A stretch of 18,670 bases of DNA from Fusobacteriota bacterium (GCA_026387965.1 JAPLKR010000108.1:1-18670), one strand, 5' to 3'. Positions 6,780-14,663 are shown, numbered from the stretch's first letter. Translations and numbers: made by a program. The notes: a model not told the origin generated them from the letters alone.

Positions 6780-8816
6780 ATGAAACGAACTAATACATTC
6801 ATTACTAAAAAAATATTTCTTACATCTTTTTTGGATTCATTTGTCAAATTAAATCCAAAATATATGGCAAAAAATCCTGTTATGTTTATTGTTGAAATTG
6901 GTTTTTTTATTACTTTACTTTTATCAATAATCCCAAATCTCCTAGGTGGTCATAGTAACCAACTATATAATATTGCGGTTACTTTAATACTTTTCATTAC
7001 TCTTGTATTTGCAAATTTTTCCGAATCAATTGCAGAAGGACGTGGAAAAGCTCAGGCAAATTCTCTTAAGAAATCTAACACTAATGCCAAGGCTAAAAGA
7101 ATTACCCACAATACAATAGAAATAGTTGATAGCTCTGACATTAAGAAAAATGATATTGTACTCGTTGAAATGGGTGATATTATTCCAAATGACGGTGAAA
7201 TTATTGAAGGAATTGCTATGGTAGATGAGTCAGTTATTACTGGTGAGTCCGCCCCCGTTCTAAAAGAAGCTAAAAGTGATTTCAATTCTGTAACAGGTGG
7301 TACAACAGTCAAAAGCGACTTCTTAAAAATTCGTATTACTGCAGAAAAAGGAGAGTCTTTTTTAGATAAAATGATTCTACTTGTTGAAGGGGCAACTCGA
7401 CAAAAAACACCTAACGAAATAGCACTATCTGTACTCCTAATAACACTTAGTATTATTTTCATAGTTGTGGTGGCAACTCTTTATCCAATTTCACACTATG
7501 TTGGTATTTCAACTATAACTATTCCGACATTGGTTGCCCTACTTGTATGCTTAATTCCAACCACAATCGGTGGGCTTCTTTCTGCCATTGGTATATCTGG
7601 TATGGATCGAGTTACAAAATTTAATGTGATTGCACTATCAGGTAAAGCTGTCGAAGCTTGTGGCGACGTTGATACAATGATTCTTGATAAAACAGGAACA
7701 ATTACCTTTGGAAATAGAATGGCTTCAGAATTTATTCCAGTTGGTGACGTGAATGCTGAAGAGCTCATTTATCATTCGCTAATAAGCTCTTATTTTGATG
7801 ACACTCCCGAAGGTAAATCAATTGTCACCCTCGCAAGTCAGTCTATTGATTTTTCAGAAAATGATATAAAAAATATTCAATTAGAACCCTTTTCAAGTGT
7901 TACTCGTATGAGTGGTATAACAACTTCAGACGGTAAAATTATAAAAAAAGGAGCAAGCAGTAATATAATTCAATACATTAATGCACTATCAGGAACAATA
8001 CCACAAGATCTCTTAGAAAAGGTTGAATATGTTTCTAAACAAGGTGGGACACCGCTTGTAGTATGCGCTGAAAACAGAATTCTTGGAGTCATATACTTAA
8101 AAGATACTGTCAAACCAGGACTATCCGAAAGATTTAATCGCCTAAGAGAAATTGGCATTAAAACAATCATGTGTACTGGAGATAACCCCTTAACAGCTGA
8201 ATTTGTGGCAAGAGAAGCAGGAGTAGATGAATTTGTGGCACAATGTACTCCACAAGATAAGATCGATCTCATTATTCGTGAACAGAAATTAGGAAAAATT
8301 GTAGCTATGACCGGTGATGGTACCAATGATGCTCCCGCACTTGCTCAAGCAAATGTCGGCATCGCAATGAACAATGGAACTATCGCCGCTAAAGAAGCTG
8401 CAAATATGATTGATCTCGATTCGGACCCTACCAAGATATTAGAAGTTGTTGAAATAGGAAAACAATTGTTGATTACACGAGGTTCTCTAACAACATTCAG
8501 TATTGCTAACGATGTCGCTAAGTATTTTGCCATCCTTCCGGCACTGTTTACAGCCGCAATACCACAAATGAATATTTTTAATATTATGCATCTACATTCT
8601 GCTAATACCGCAATACTTTCAGCATTAATATTTAATGCCATTATCATCCCCCTTCTCATTCCTATCGCAATTAAAGGGGTTAAATACAAACCTATGAGTG
8701 CAGAACAAATATTCCGAAGGAATATTATTATCTATGGCCTTGGTGGAATTATTGTTCCATTTATTGGAATCAAAATTATTGATATACTTTTAACTTTGCT
8801 ACTACATATCATATAA
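6780..8816 (+). CDS. kdpB: K+-transporting P-type ATPase subunit B
   Basis: A 678-aa P1A-type ATPase of normal length (E. coli 682) that hydrolyses ATP to drive K+ uptake. The phosphorylated Asp is residue 303 in DKTGTIT. The actuator motif TGES is at 154-157; its Ser corresponds to E. coli Ser162, whose phosphorylation inhibits the pump at high K+. TGDNPLTA and [13 protein letters not shown] complete the nucleotide-binding and P domains. Hydrophobic helices occur near residues 40-80, 215-270 and in the C-terminal 110 residues. The site AAGGTG precedes ATG 6780. All key residues are intact, so the pump subunit looks functional. Confidence 0.97.
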   Translation: MKRTNTFITKKIFLTSFLDSFVKLNPKYMAKNPVMFIVEIGFFITLLLSIIPNLLGGHSNQLYNIAVTLILFITLVFANFSESIAEGRGKAQANSLKKSNTNAKAKRITHNTIEIVDSSDIKKNDIVLVEMGDIIPNDGEIIEGIAMVDESVITGESAPVLKEAKSDFNSVTGGTTVKSDFLKIRITAEKGESFLDKMILLVEGATRQKTPNEIALSVLLITLSIIFIVVVATLYPISHYVGISTITIPTLVALLVCLIPTTIGGLLSAIGISGMDRVTKFNVIALSGKAVEACGDVDTMILDKTGTITFGNRMASEFIPVGDVNAEELIYHSLISSYFDDTPEGKSIVTLASQSIDFSENDIKNIQLEPFSSVTRMSGITTSDGKIIKKGASSNIIQYINALSGTIPQDLLEKVEYVSKQGGTPLVVCAENRILGVIYLKDTVKPGLSERFNRLREIGIKTIMCTGDNPLTAEFVAREAGVDEFVAQCTPQDKIDLIIREQKLGKIVAMTGDGTNDAPALAQANVGIAMNNGTIAAKEAANMIDLDSDPTKILEVVEIGKQLLITRGSLTTFSIANDVAKYFAILPALFTAAIPQMNIFNIMHLHSANTAILSALIFNAIIIPLLIPIAIKGVKYKPMSAEQIFRRNIIIYGLGGIIVPFIGIKIIDILLTLLLHII

Positions 8817-8829
8817 GGTGAGGAGAAAT

Positions 8830-9246
8830 ATGAATACACTAAAAAGTTCTTTATATATCACAGTTATTTTTTTAATACTATGTGGTTTTATTTTCCCCTT
8901 TGCTTTAACAATGGTTGGAAGAGTATGTTTTCCTACACAAGCAAACGGAAGCTTAATATACCAAAATTCAACACTTGTTGGATCTAAACTTATTGGACAA
9001 GATTATAGTGGCAATTTAAAATATTTTCAAAGTCGAAAGAATTCTGGTTCTGGAGTCGACCCTGAAATTTTTATAAGTGATGCAAATCAGCAAGCAATTG
9101 CACTCTCTAAATCAACCGGAATTAGTCTAGCAACATTAAATACAATTATAAAATCTAATACCATAAAGCCACAATTTGGCGTATTGGGGCCAGAACGCGT
9201 CAATGTATTAATGGCCAATTTAGAACTTCAAAAAATGTATCGCTAG
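8830..9246 (+). CDS. kdpC: K+-transporting ATPase subunit C, compact form
   Basis: KdpC is the single-span subunit that helps ATP binding to KdpB. The start at ATG 8830 is preferred over GTG 8818 because AGGAG (8821-8825) lies between them. The protein has one N-terminal membrane helix, then the family signature FPTQANGSLI, LIGQDYSGNLKYFQSR, and the C-terminal TLNTIIKSNTI and NVLMANLEL. It is 138 aa, whereas the family is usually about 185-205 aa. Compared with E. coli KdpC, some 50 residues are missing between the YF..R motif and the GLD motif (here GVD), including the SGGSN and SNP region. The reading frame is continuous. Its stop overlaps the kdpD ribosome binding site. Confidence 0.9.
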   Translation: MNTLKSSLYITVIFLILCGFIFPFALTMVGRVCFPTQANGSLIYQNSTLVGSKLIGQDYSGNLKYFQSRKNSGSGVDPEIFISDANQQAIALSKSTGISLATLNTIIKSNTIKPQFGVLGPERVNVLMANLELQKMYR

Positions 9247-9256
9247 GAGTCAATGT

Positions 9257-10453
9257 ATGACTGAAAATTCGGAGCGCCTTACTCCTGAAAAGGCATTAAA
9301 AATTACTCAGAAAGCTCAAGCTAAAAAACAGGGAAAACTAAAGATTATTATTGGATATGCTCCTGGTGTGGGTAAGACATACTCCATGCTAAATGAAGGT
9401 AATCGTCGACTACAACGTGGTGAAAATATTATGATTGGATACCTTGAAGATCACAACCGCATTGATACAAACAGTCAAGTTCTACAACTTCAAGTAATAC
9501 CACCGCTCATAATTAATTATAATAATCGAGAATTTTATGAAGTCGATGTAGAGAAGATTTTAGAAATAAAACCTGATACAATTCTTATTGATGAACTCGC
9601 TCACACTAATGCCCCAACTTCTAAAAATAATAAAAGATACATTGATATCCAAAACATCTTAGAACATAATATCAACGTTATTACGACACTCAATATTCAA
9701 CATCTTGAAAGCTTAAATGATATCATTAAAAAAATAACTTCAATTCAAGTGAATGAAACTATTCCTGATAAAATTGTACAAAATGCGGATGAAATTATTG
9801 TGGTAGATATCACGCCTCATGCTCTTCAAAACAGATTAAAGCGTGGCGATATTTATGCATCAAGTAAGATCACAACTGCTTTAGATAATTTTTTTAAGCT
9901 TGGAAATTTAGGCGCTCTTCGAGAAATTGCACTTCGCCAGACTGCACAAGAAGTCGAAGAAGAGTTAATTGAATACTTAGATGAAAATAATATCAAAAAA
10001 AATTGGCATACCGTTGAAAAAATTATGGTGTGTATTGGTTCTGCCGCTACTTCTAAAACACTTATTCGAAGAGGTATTCAGCTTTCAAAAAGATTCAACG
10101 GCGAACTGTATGTAGTAAACATAAAATCTACTCACCCTTCAGCTCCTAAATCAAGTGAAATTCAAAAAAAAATGCTTGAAGAAAATATTAGCTTTGCACG
10201 CAATCAAGGAGCGACAATTATTTTATCCGAAAGTAATCAAATAACAAAAGAAATTCTGAAAATTGCACAAGAAGCTCATATTACACAACTTATTATTGGT
10301 CACACCCAAAGAACTTTTTTACAAAAATTACTACACGGAAATCCTGTAAACCAACTTCTTAAATTACTGAATTCAATCGAGATTCATATTGTTCCCCAAG
10401 AACTTTATAATAAAAAAGGAAAGATTACAATTGATGTGCCCCCCAAAAGTTAG
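9257..10453 (+). CDS. kdpD: KdpD N-terminal sensor/USP part, ended by an IS
   Basis: A 398-aa protein matching the cytoplasmic N-terminal half of KdpD, the K+ sensor. The KdpD ATPase domain (about 25-235) has Walker A GYAPGVGKT at 33-41 and Walker B LIDELAHTNAP with Asp112 and Glu113. A universal stress protein domain follows (about 255-385), the domain that binds c-di-AMP in S. aureus KdpD. Membrane helices, GAF and histidine kinase domains are absent. The last codons and the TAG stop (10451-10453) lie in the left inverted repeat of an IS150-group remnant that begins at 10435, so the five final residues VPPKS are IS-encoded. Naturally short KdpD proteins exist, for example in Anabaena, so the original could have been either full-length or short. 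No kdpE is present. Confidence 0.9.
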   Translation: MTENSERLTPEKALKITQKAQAKKQGKLKIIIGYAPGVGKTYSMLNEGNRRLQRGENIMIGYLEDHNRIDTNSQVLQLQVIPPLIINYNNREFYEVDVEKILEIKPDTILIDELAHTNAPTSKNNKRYIDIQNILEHNINVITTLNIQHLESLNDIIKKITSIQVNETIPDKIVQNADEIIVVDITPHALQNRLKRGDIYASSKITTALDNFFKLGNLGALREIALRQTAQEVEEELIEYLDENNIKKNWHTVEKIMVCIGSAATSKTLIRRGIQLSKRFNGELYVVNIKSTHPSAPKSSEIQKKMLEENISFARNQGATIILSESNQITKEILKIAQEAHITQLIIGHTQRTFLQKLLHGNPVNQLLKLLNSIEIHIVPQELYNKKGKITIDVPPKS

Positions 10454-10476
10454 ACGCGAGTCTAATCAAGGGGGGC
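10438..10476 (+). terminator. Hairpin at the IS left end, terminator-like, just after kdpD
   Basis: GCCCCCC (10438-10444) pairs with GGGGGGC (10470-10476), and inside it TTAGAC (10450-10455) pairs with GTCTAA (10460-10465) around a GCGA loop. ATTTTCT follows. The stable stem starts in the kdpD stop region and would end or weaken transcription leaving kdp. In the IS it would also hide the orfA start from read-through transcripts. The U tract is short, so terminator strength is uncertain. Confidence 0.6.
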
Positions 10477-10698
10477 ATTTTCTATGTCAAAATATAGTGA
10501 TTAATTAAAGAGTCTAGTGGTAAAAGAGTATAACACAGAGGTAATGAGTTCAACTAAATTAGCTAAAAAAATATGGAATAAAGTCTGGCAATGAAATATT
10601 GAAATGGGTAAAAAGATATCGTGGATTGGGGTTTAAAGGTATCAAAAAAAAATATTAAAATGAAAAATATAGTAGCGAATTCGAGATAAATATAATAA

Positions 10699-10730
10699 AC
10701 TATATGAAGCATAACAAAGCTTCATATAGT
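10699..10730. repeat. 12-bp perfect hairpin inside the orfA remnant
   Basis: ACTATATGAAGC (10699-10710) and GCTTCATATAGT (10719-10730) are perfectly complementary with an 8-base loop. In the orfA frame the sequence reads YMKHNKASYS, so the palindrome lies in coding sequence of the ancestral IS. Confidence 0.75.
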
Positions 10731-10949
10731 GAAATGTCCTTTCATTTCGGTATTTCTGAAAGTAGCATATTGCAAATTATCTAAATCAACGGATTAAAAA
10801 GAAAATTATAAAAAAATTCAAGAGAGTAGCTTAGACTAAAATTGTAGGACTACAAAGATTGTTTTTATAGAATATCTTTTTTCAAAAAGCTATCTTGACT
10901 TTTTGGGGTACTATATAAATTATTACAATAATAAACGGATTAAAATAAA

Positions 10950-10996
10950 ATTGGCTGGAATGTCTCCAGTTCAATTCCGGATTCATTCCAGCCAAT
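10950..10996 (+). repeat. Second copy of the 13-bp IS 3'-end hairpin
   Basis: The same arms as at 215-261, ATTGGCTGGAATG (10950-10962) and CATTCCAGCCAAT (10984-10996), are preserved without change although the rest of this IS copy is badly decayed. Confidence 0.75.
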
Positions 10997-11061
10997 CGGC
11001 TGCTTAATTTTTTAGTCTAACTTTTTGGGTCGGTACAATGTAATCTTTCTTTTTTTTATTA

Positions 11062-11232
11062 CTATCTTCTCTCTAAATAATATCTTTGTAATTCATCAAG
11101 AGTAATATTGCCATCCATATAAAGTTTATCAAGCATTCCAAGTACTTTATTAACAGTTAACAACTCTTTTTCAACATTTTTTTTTATTAAAAAATTTTTA
11201 TCAATCTCTAACCAATTATACTCTTCCCACAT
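11062..11232 (-). CDS. Small protein of unknown function, 56 aa
   Basis: The start at ATG 11232 is chosen because GGGGGA stands 8 bases before it; an in-frame TTG/ATG-like start 21 bases further up has no site. The protein is charged, soluble and probably helical (WEEYNWLEIDKNF, then KEKELL-like stretches). Its last 25 residues, LDKLYMDGNITLDELQRYYLE, loosely resemble a SHOCT motif, a short helical module often found at the C-terminus of bacterial proteins; this is a weak likeness. A strong extended -10 promoter precedes it. It lies between the decayed IS and the end of the aro operon, on the same strand as the aro operon. It is probably a real small gene; its function is unknown. Confidence 0.65.
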   Translation of the reverse strand: MWEEYNWLEIDKNFLIKKNVEKELLTVNKVLGMLDKLYMDGNITLDELQRYYLERR

Positions 11233-11273
11233 TTTTGATATCCCCCGATTCAAAATTTATATGTAACAAGCTA

Positions 11274-11302
11274 ATTATAGCACGTTTCATATACTTTATC
11301 AA
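11274..11302 (-). promoter_or_regulatory. Strong promoter of the 56-aa gene
   Basis: On the minus strand TTGATA (11302-11297), 17 bases, then TATAAT (11279-11274) with a TG one base before the -10. It is among the best promoters of the window, 41 bases before the ATG. Confidence 0.85.
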
Positions 11303-11443
11303 TAAAATTCATCGAATGTTCACACAAATAATAAATAAATTATAATAAAAGCACCATTTTTTAGAAATTTCTACAATTTATATGAGGTTTAATTAGTCTT
11401 TTAAACGAATAAATATCATCCTCACGGTTGAAAACCTTACTTT

Positions 11444-11584
11444 TTAAAACGAATTGCCTATATTGGTTGTCGCTTTTATTTCATTACCAGAAATACTTTT
11501 CCCCCCGCCAACAAAATATTGAGCTAGCAACAGTATAATTACAATTGCAATACAAATAATTACTATTTTATTTTTAAGTTTCAT
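11444..11584 (-). CDS. Small single-span membrane peptide, 46 aa
   Basis: A short gene not previously obvious from size alone. AGGAGG (minus strand, 11596-11591) overlaps the ssb stop codon and stands 6 bases from ATG 11584. The peptide starts MKLKNK, has one hydrophobic helix (IVIICIAIVIILLLAQYFV, residues 7-25), then GGGKSISGNE and a short polar tail, ending at TAA 11444-11446. An N-in orientation with a small outside tail fits the positive N-terminus. It is the last gene of the aro-ssb operon. I do not recognise a family; it could also be the surviving N-terminus of a longer protein. No clear terminator follows. Confidence 0.65.
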   Translation of the reverse strand: MKLKNKIVIICIAIVIILLLAQYFVGGGKSISGNEIKATTNIGNSF

Positions 11585-11594
11585 GTACTACCTC

Positions 11595-11993
11595 CTAGAA
11601 TGGAAAGTCATCATCTTCAACAGCTGCAGCTGGAGAACTTACCTTTGATTTCGTAGTTGATTCTGAACTTGATGTGCTTTCGGCACGTTTAGCCCCTTTT
11701 GGAAATTCTGCATTACTAATTAAAACTTCAGTATTTTTTCTTTTTTCTCCATTATCTGTTTCATAACTACTTACACGTAGTTCTCCTGTAACTTCAATTC
11801 CGTCGCCTTTTTTAAAATACTGGGCAATAAATTCTGCTTTTTTCTCCCAAACCATGCAGTTAATAAAATCTACTTCATCTTTAGAAAAAGTTCTATTTAC
11901 CGCTATACCAAAACGTGCATAATTTTTTCCACTATTTGTACTCTTAAGCTCAACATCGGAAGTGAGTCTTCCTGATAAAATTACAACATTCAT
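11595..11993 (-). CDS. ssb: Single-stranded DNA-binding protein
   Basis: A 132-aa SSB with the OB-fold at residues 1-105 (MNVVILSGRLTSDVELK, FGIAVNR, DFINCMVWEKKAEFIAQYFKKGD, GELRVSSYE), a Ser/Thr/Ala-rich linker, and the acidic tip DDDFPF that recruits replication and repair proteins. It is at the short end of the family. The usual place for bacterial ssb in Firmicutes is between rpsF and rpsR; here it follows chorismate mutase by 16 bases with its own GGAGG site, so it may be a second SSB. It shares transcription with the aromatic genes, as far as spacing shows. Confidence 0.93.
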   Translation of the reverse strand: MNVVILSGRLTSDVELKSTNSGKNYARFGIAVNRTFSKDEVDFINCMVWEKKAEFIAQYFKKGDGIEVTGELRVSSYETDNGEKRKNTEVLISNAEFPKGAKRAESTSSSESTTKSKVSSPAAAVEDDDFPF

Positions 11994-12009
11994 TTTTTAT
12001 CCTCCAAAA

Positions 12010-12288
12010 TTATTTTTTTAAATTATCCCAAATACTTTTTTGATACTTTTTACATTGCCTTAGAACAGTATGATAAAATTCTTGATAATAGCCATGATAC
12101 ATCCTGTCAACATGCGCTGAGTTTTTCTCAAGTAGTTGAATTTCTCTCTCTTTATCTGTTATCTCTCTGCCTTCTAAATGCTTGATTTTTGCAATCTCTT
12201 TCGAAATAAGCAAACGACTTTCAAAAAGCTTCGCCATTTCACAGTCAATCTTTTCTATTTCTTCTCTATAATAATTAAGATCTTTCAT
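12010..12288 (-). CDS. aroQ: Chorismate mutase, AroQ type, monofunctional
   Basis: A 92-aa all-helical protein with the AroQ signature: REEIEKIDCEMAKLFESRLLIS, then EIAKIKHLEGREITDKEREIQLL. The conserved Arg residues (in ESRLL and the N-terminal helix), the Lys of IAKIK and the DKERE segment form the active site that turns chorismate into prephenate, the first step to Phe and Tyr. No prephenate dehydratase or dehydrogenase domain is attached. GGAGG precedes ATG 12288. It follows aroC by 20 bases. Free AroQ enzymes in some bacteria bind DAHP synthase for allosteric control; that is possible here but not shown. Confidence 0.9.
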   Translation of the reverse strand: MKDLNYYREEIEKIDCEMAKLFESRLLISKEIAKIKHLEGREITDKEREIQLLEKNSAHVDRMYHGYYQEFYHTVLRQCKKYQKSIWDNLKK

Positions 12289-12308
12289 CTATCCTCCAAC
12301 GCTTAATA

Positions 12309-13379
12309 TTATAACATAAAATCTAAAATTCCTATAGCACAAATTGCTTCAACAATCACAGCCGCACGAAGAACAATACAGGGATCATGCCTCCCTTGAA
12401 GTTGCAACTTTATCTTCTCTCCATGGCAATTAACACTCTCTTGCTCGGTAAATATCGATGCTGTTGGTTTAAATGCAACTACTAGATTAATTGGCATCCC
12501 ATTTGAAATCCCACCTTGAATTCCACCACTATGATTGGTGCGTGTTTTAATTTCGTCTTTTTCACTATAAAATATATCATTTGCAGCCGTACCACGAAGC
12601 TTAGAAATTTCAAACCCTTTTCCAAACTCTACCCCTTTTACACCAGGGATAGAAAAAAGAAGACTTCCAAGTTGGCTTTCAATTGAATTAAAGAAAGGGT
12701 TTCCAATACCCGCTGGCATCCCATAGATAAAGCATTCAACTTTACCACCCACTGAGTCACCTGAATTCCGCATCTCTTCAATTTTAAGTTTGGCAAGTTC
12801 TTCGCTCATACCATCCACCATTAAAATGATTTTACTTTGTATATTCCTTAATAGTTCACGATGATCTTCAGTATAACTTAAAGCGATATCTGAAATATCA
12901 GCAATGGATTTTATTCTAGAACACACTTCAATCCCTTTGATTTTTAATAGTTGCTTAGCAATCGCGCCTGTAAATACTAGCGGCGCAGTAACACGCGCTG
13001 AAAAGTGCCCTCCCCCGCGAAAATCATGAAATCCTTGATATTTAACATATCCCGTAAAGTCAGCATGACTTGGTCTGAATTCTTCTTTTAGGCGTGAATA
13101 ATCTTTTGATTTTGTATCATGATTTTTAAAAATTACTGTTAAAGGGGTTCCCGTTGTATAGTCGTTAAAATACCCACTTAGAATTTCAAATTCATCACTC
13201 TCACTTCTTTGTGTTGTTAAGCATGTATTCCCTGGTTTTCTTCTATTTAATTCAGTTTGAATTTCCGCAAAATTAAAAACAACGCCCGGTGGTAGTCCAT
13301 CAATTGTCACACCTACACACGTACCATGCGACTCACCAAATAGAGACAGCTTAATATTACTAGACCAAATTGAGCTCAT
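12309..13379 (-). CDS. aroC: Chorismate synthase
   Basis: A 356-aa flavin-dependent lyase that makes chorismate from EPSP, the last common step. Family signatures are GESHG (residues 15-19), RPSHADFTGYVKY near 105, FRGGGHFSARVT near 120, GGIQGGISNGMPI near 290 and RHDPCIVLRA near 335. GGGHFSARVT departs from the common GGGRSSARET, as seen in some anaerobes. The ATG at 13379 lies inside aroA, 20 bases before the aroA stop, with AGGAGG 8 bases upstream, so translation is coupled. The length is typical. Confidence 0.96.
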   Translation of the reverse strand: MSSIWSSNIKLSLFGESHGTCVGVTIDGLPPGVVFNFAEIQTELNRRKPGNTCLTTQRSESDEFEILSGYFNDYTTGTPLTVIFKNHDTKSKDYSRLKEEFRPSHADFTGYVKYQGFHDFRGGGHFSARVTAPLVFTGAIAKQLLKIKGIEVCSRIKSIADISDIALSYTEDHRELLRNIQSKIILMVDGMSEELAKLKIEEMRNSGDSVGGKVECFIYGMPAGIGNPFFNSIESQLGSLLFSIPGVKGVEFGKGFEISKLRGTAANDIFYSEKDEIKTRTNHSGGIQGGISNGMPINLVVAFKPTASIFTEQESVNCHGEKIKLQLQGRHDPCIVLRAAVIVEAICAIGILDFML

Positions 13380-14655
13380 ACGTTTTACCTCCTAGTCTAT
13401 TATACTCTCTCCAAAAATTTATATATGATTTATTTACACATTCGGCACCTTTCAAAGTAATGGGATTTATACATCGTATCGCAGCAATACTTAGTGCCAT
13501 TGCCACACGATGGTCACCCCAACATGAAAGTTCACACTCACCTAAAAGCATCTCCTTGCCTTCCACGAATATCTCATCATCAATTTCTTGAATAGAAGCT
13601 CCCATTTTTTTCAGTTCTGCTACCATTGAGGTAATGCGATCAGATTCCTTTAATCTCAGTCTTGTTCCATTATAAATTCGACTTTTCCCCTTTGCAAAAC
13701 AAGCCAAAACCGTCAAAATCGGGCCTAAATCTGGAATTTGTGAAATATCTACTTCAAATGCACTAAAGGAGGAAGAGAATACTGCTAGAGAATTTGAGTT
13801 ATATTTCACTAAAACGCCTATTTTACTTAAAATGTTAACTATTTCTAGATCCCCTTGTAATGAATTTGGCTCTACATTTAAAACTATTATTTCTGATTTT
13901 CGTGAAATTGCTCCAGCAACTAACCAAAATGCGGCTTGAGAATAATCTCCTTCAACGCTTAAATTACATTTTTGGTATTTTTGCTGACCTTTAACATAAT
14001 ACTTATGAGCGTGAGGGATCGTTTCAATTTGAAATTTTTTCAAAATATCTCGTGTTAAATCAACATACCCTTTTGACTCTAAAGGTGTCACGAGTTCTAT
14101 CACGCTATCACCTTCAAGAAGGGGTAGTGCCAAAAGAAGTCCTGTAATAAATTGAGAGCTCAAATCTCCACGTAGTTGAAATTCGCCACTACTTAGCTTA
14201 CCAACTATCTTAAGAGGAAGTTCATCATCTGAAGATAATTTTTCAAAAAAAATATTTTGTGTGACAAACATTTTGTAATATTCGCTTTGAGGTCTTTTTA
14301 CAAGCCTTCCCTTACCCGTAAACAGATATTCTCCCTCATGTGAAAGAGCAATTGGAATTAAAAATCTTAAAGTAGAACCCGACTCGTTACATGCTAATTC
14401 CAATGTTTTTATATTTTCTTTTTCAACTATTTTTATTCCTCTTACTTCTACTACCTCATCTTTTATTTCAAAAGTTGCACCTAGAGCTTTCATACACTCA
14501 ATCGTTGCTTTGATATCTTCACTTAGAGTAATATTTGTCAGTTTTGACTTACCTGCTGAAAGTGAAGCCGCAATAATCGCTCTATGAGTGAGACTTTTGG
14601 AACTTGGGACCTTCACTTTTCCAGTTAAATTTTTTGGAATAATTTTAATATCCAT
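13360..14655 (-). CDS. aroA: 3-phosphoshikimate 1-carboxyvinyltransferase (EPSP synthase)
   Basis: A 431-aa enzyme joining shikimate 3-phosphate and phosphoenolpyruvate. PSSKSLTHRA (residues 17-26) holds the PEP-binding Lys. ACNESGSTLRFLIPI near 90 is the loop equivalent to GNAGTAMR of E. coli, and GRLVKRPQ follows. SSQFITGLLLALPL, DLGPILTVLA (catalytic Asp) and LRLKESDRI are all present, and WGDHRVAMAL closes the active site. The NESGSTLR form occurs in clostridial-type enzymes. AAGGAG precedes the ATG 8 bases after the aroB stop. The gene overlaps aroC by 20 bases. Confidence 0.96.
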   Translation of the reverse strand: MDIKIIPKNLTGKVKVPSSKSLTHRAIIAASLSAGKSKLTNITLSEDIKATIECMKALGATFEIKDEVVEVRGIKIVEKENIKTLELACNESGSTLRFLIPIALSHEGEYLFTGKGRLVKRPQSEYYKMFVTQNIFFEKLSSDDELPLKIVGKLSSGEFQLRGDLSSQFITGLLLALPLLEGDSVIELVTPLESKGYVDLTRDILKKFQIETIPHAHKYYVKGQQKYQKCNLSVEGDYSQAAFWLVAGAISRKSEIIVLNVEPNSLQGDLEIVNILSKIGVLVKYNSNSLAVFSSSFSAFEVDISQIPDLGPILTVLACFAKGKSRIYNGTRLRLKESDRITSMVAELKKMGASIQEIDDEIFVEGKEMLLGECELSCWGDHRVAMALSIAAIRCINPITLKGAECVNKSYINFWREYNRLGGKTYELNLV

Positions 14656-14663
14656 TTTACTCC

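Larger units (their letters stand above)
10484..11007 (+). pseudogene. Remnant of IS150-group orfA-orfB
   Basis: From ATG 10484 the helix-turn-helix orfA can be followed through several defects. MSKYSD is stopped by TAA, the frame resumes as LKSLVVKEYNT and VMSSTKLAKK, then shifts by one base to continue as GIKSGNEILKWVKRY. Further stops and shifts follow before YMKHNKASYSEM. The catalytic core of orfB is missing, and only the tail from YYNNKRIKIKLAG to the TAA at 11005-11007 remains. It cannot make transposase. Confidence 0.85.
10435..11037 (+). mobile_element. Decayed IS150-group element, internally deleted
   Basis: The left inverted repeat TGTGCCCCCC..GTTAGAC (10435-10455) and the right one (11016-11037, minus strand TGTACCGACCC..GTTAGA) enclose only 603 bases, under half a normal IS3 element. 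The content is a broken orfA followed directly by about 130 bases of the orfB 3' end, nearly identical to 182-303; most of orfB is deleted, with the join near 10890-10910. The flanks (TTGA on the left, ATGT on the right) show no target duplication, which suggests the ends did not arise from one simple insertion. Confidence 0.85.

Noticed and set aside
7052-8689. Minus-strand open frames opposite kdpB
   Set aside because: kdpB is clearly coding on the plus strand with all P-type ATPase motifs; the antisense frames show no domain and no start signals.
10885-10910. Extra IS end inside the remnant (CTTTTTGGGGTAC resembles the terminal repeat)
   Set aside because: The likeness is short and coincides with the deletion join; a nested IS end cannot be supported without an intact copy.
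11362-11373. TAGAAATTTCTA palindrome as the aro-ssb operon terminator
   Set aside because: The palindrome is AT-rich, has no loop, and lies about 70 bases past the last gene without a convincing U tract.
13370-13591. Plus-strand open frame opposite aroA
   Set aside because: Its sequence is the complement of conserved EPSP synthase coding sequence.
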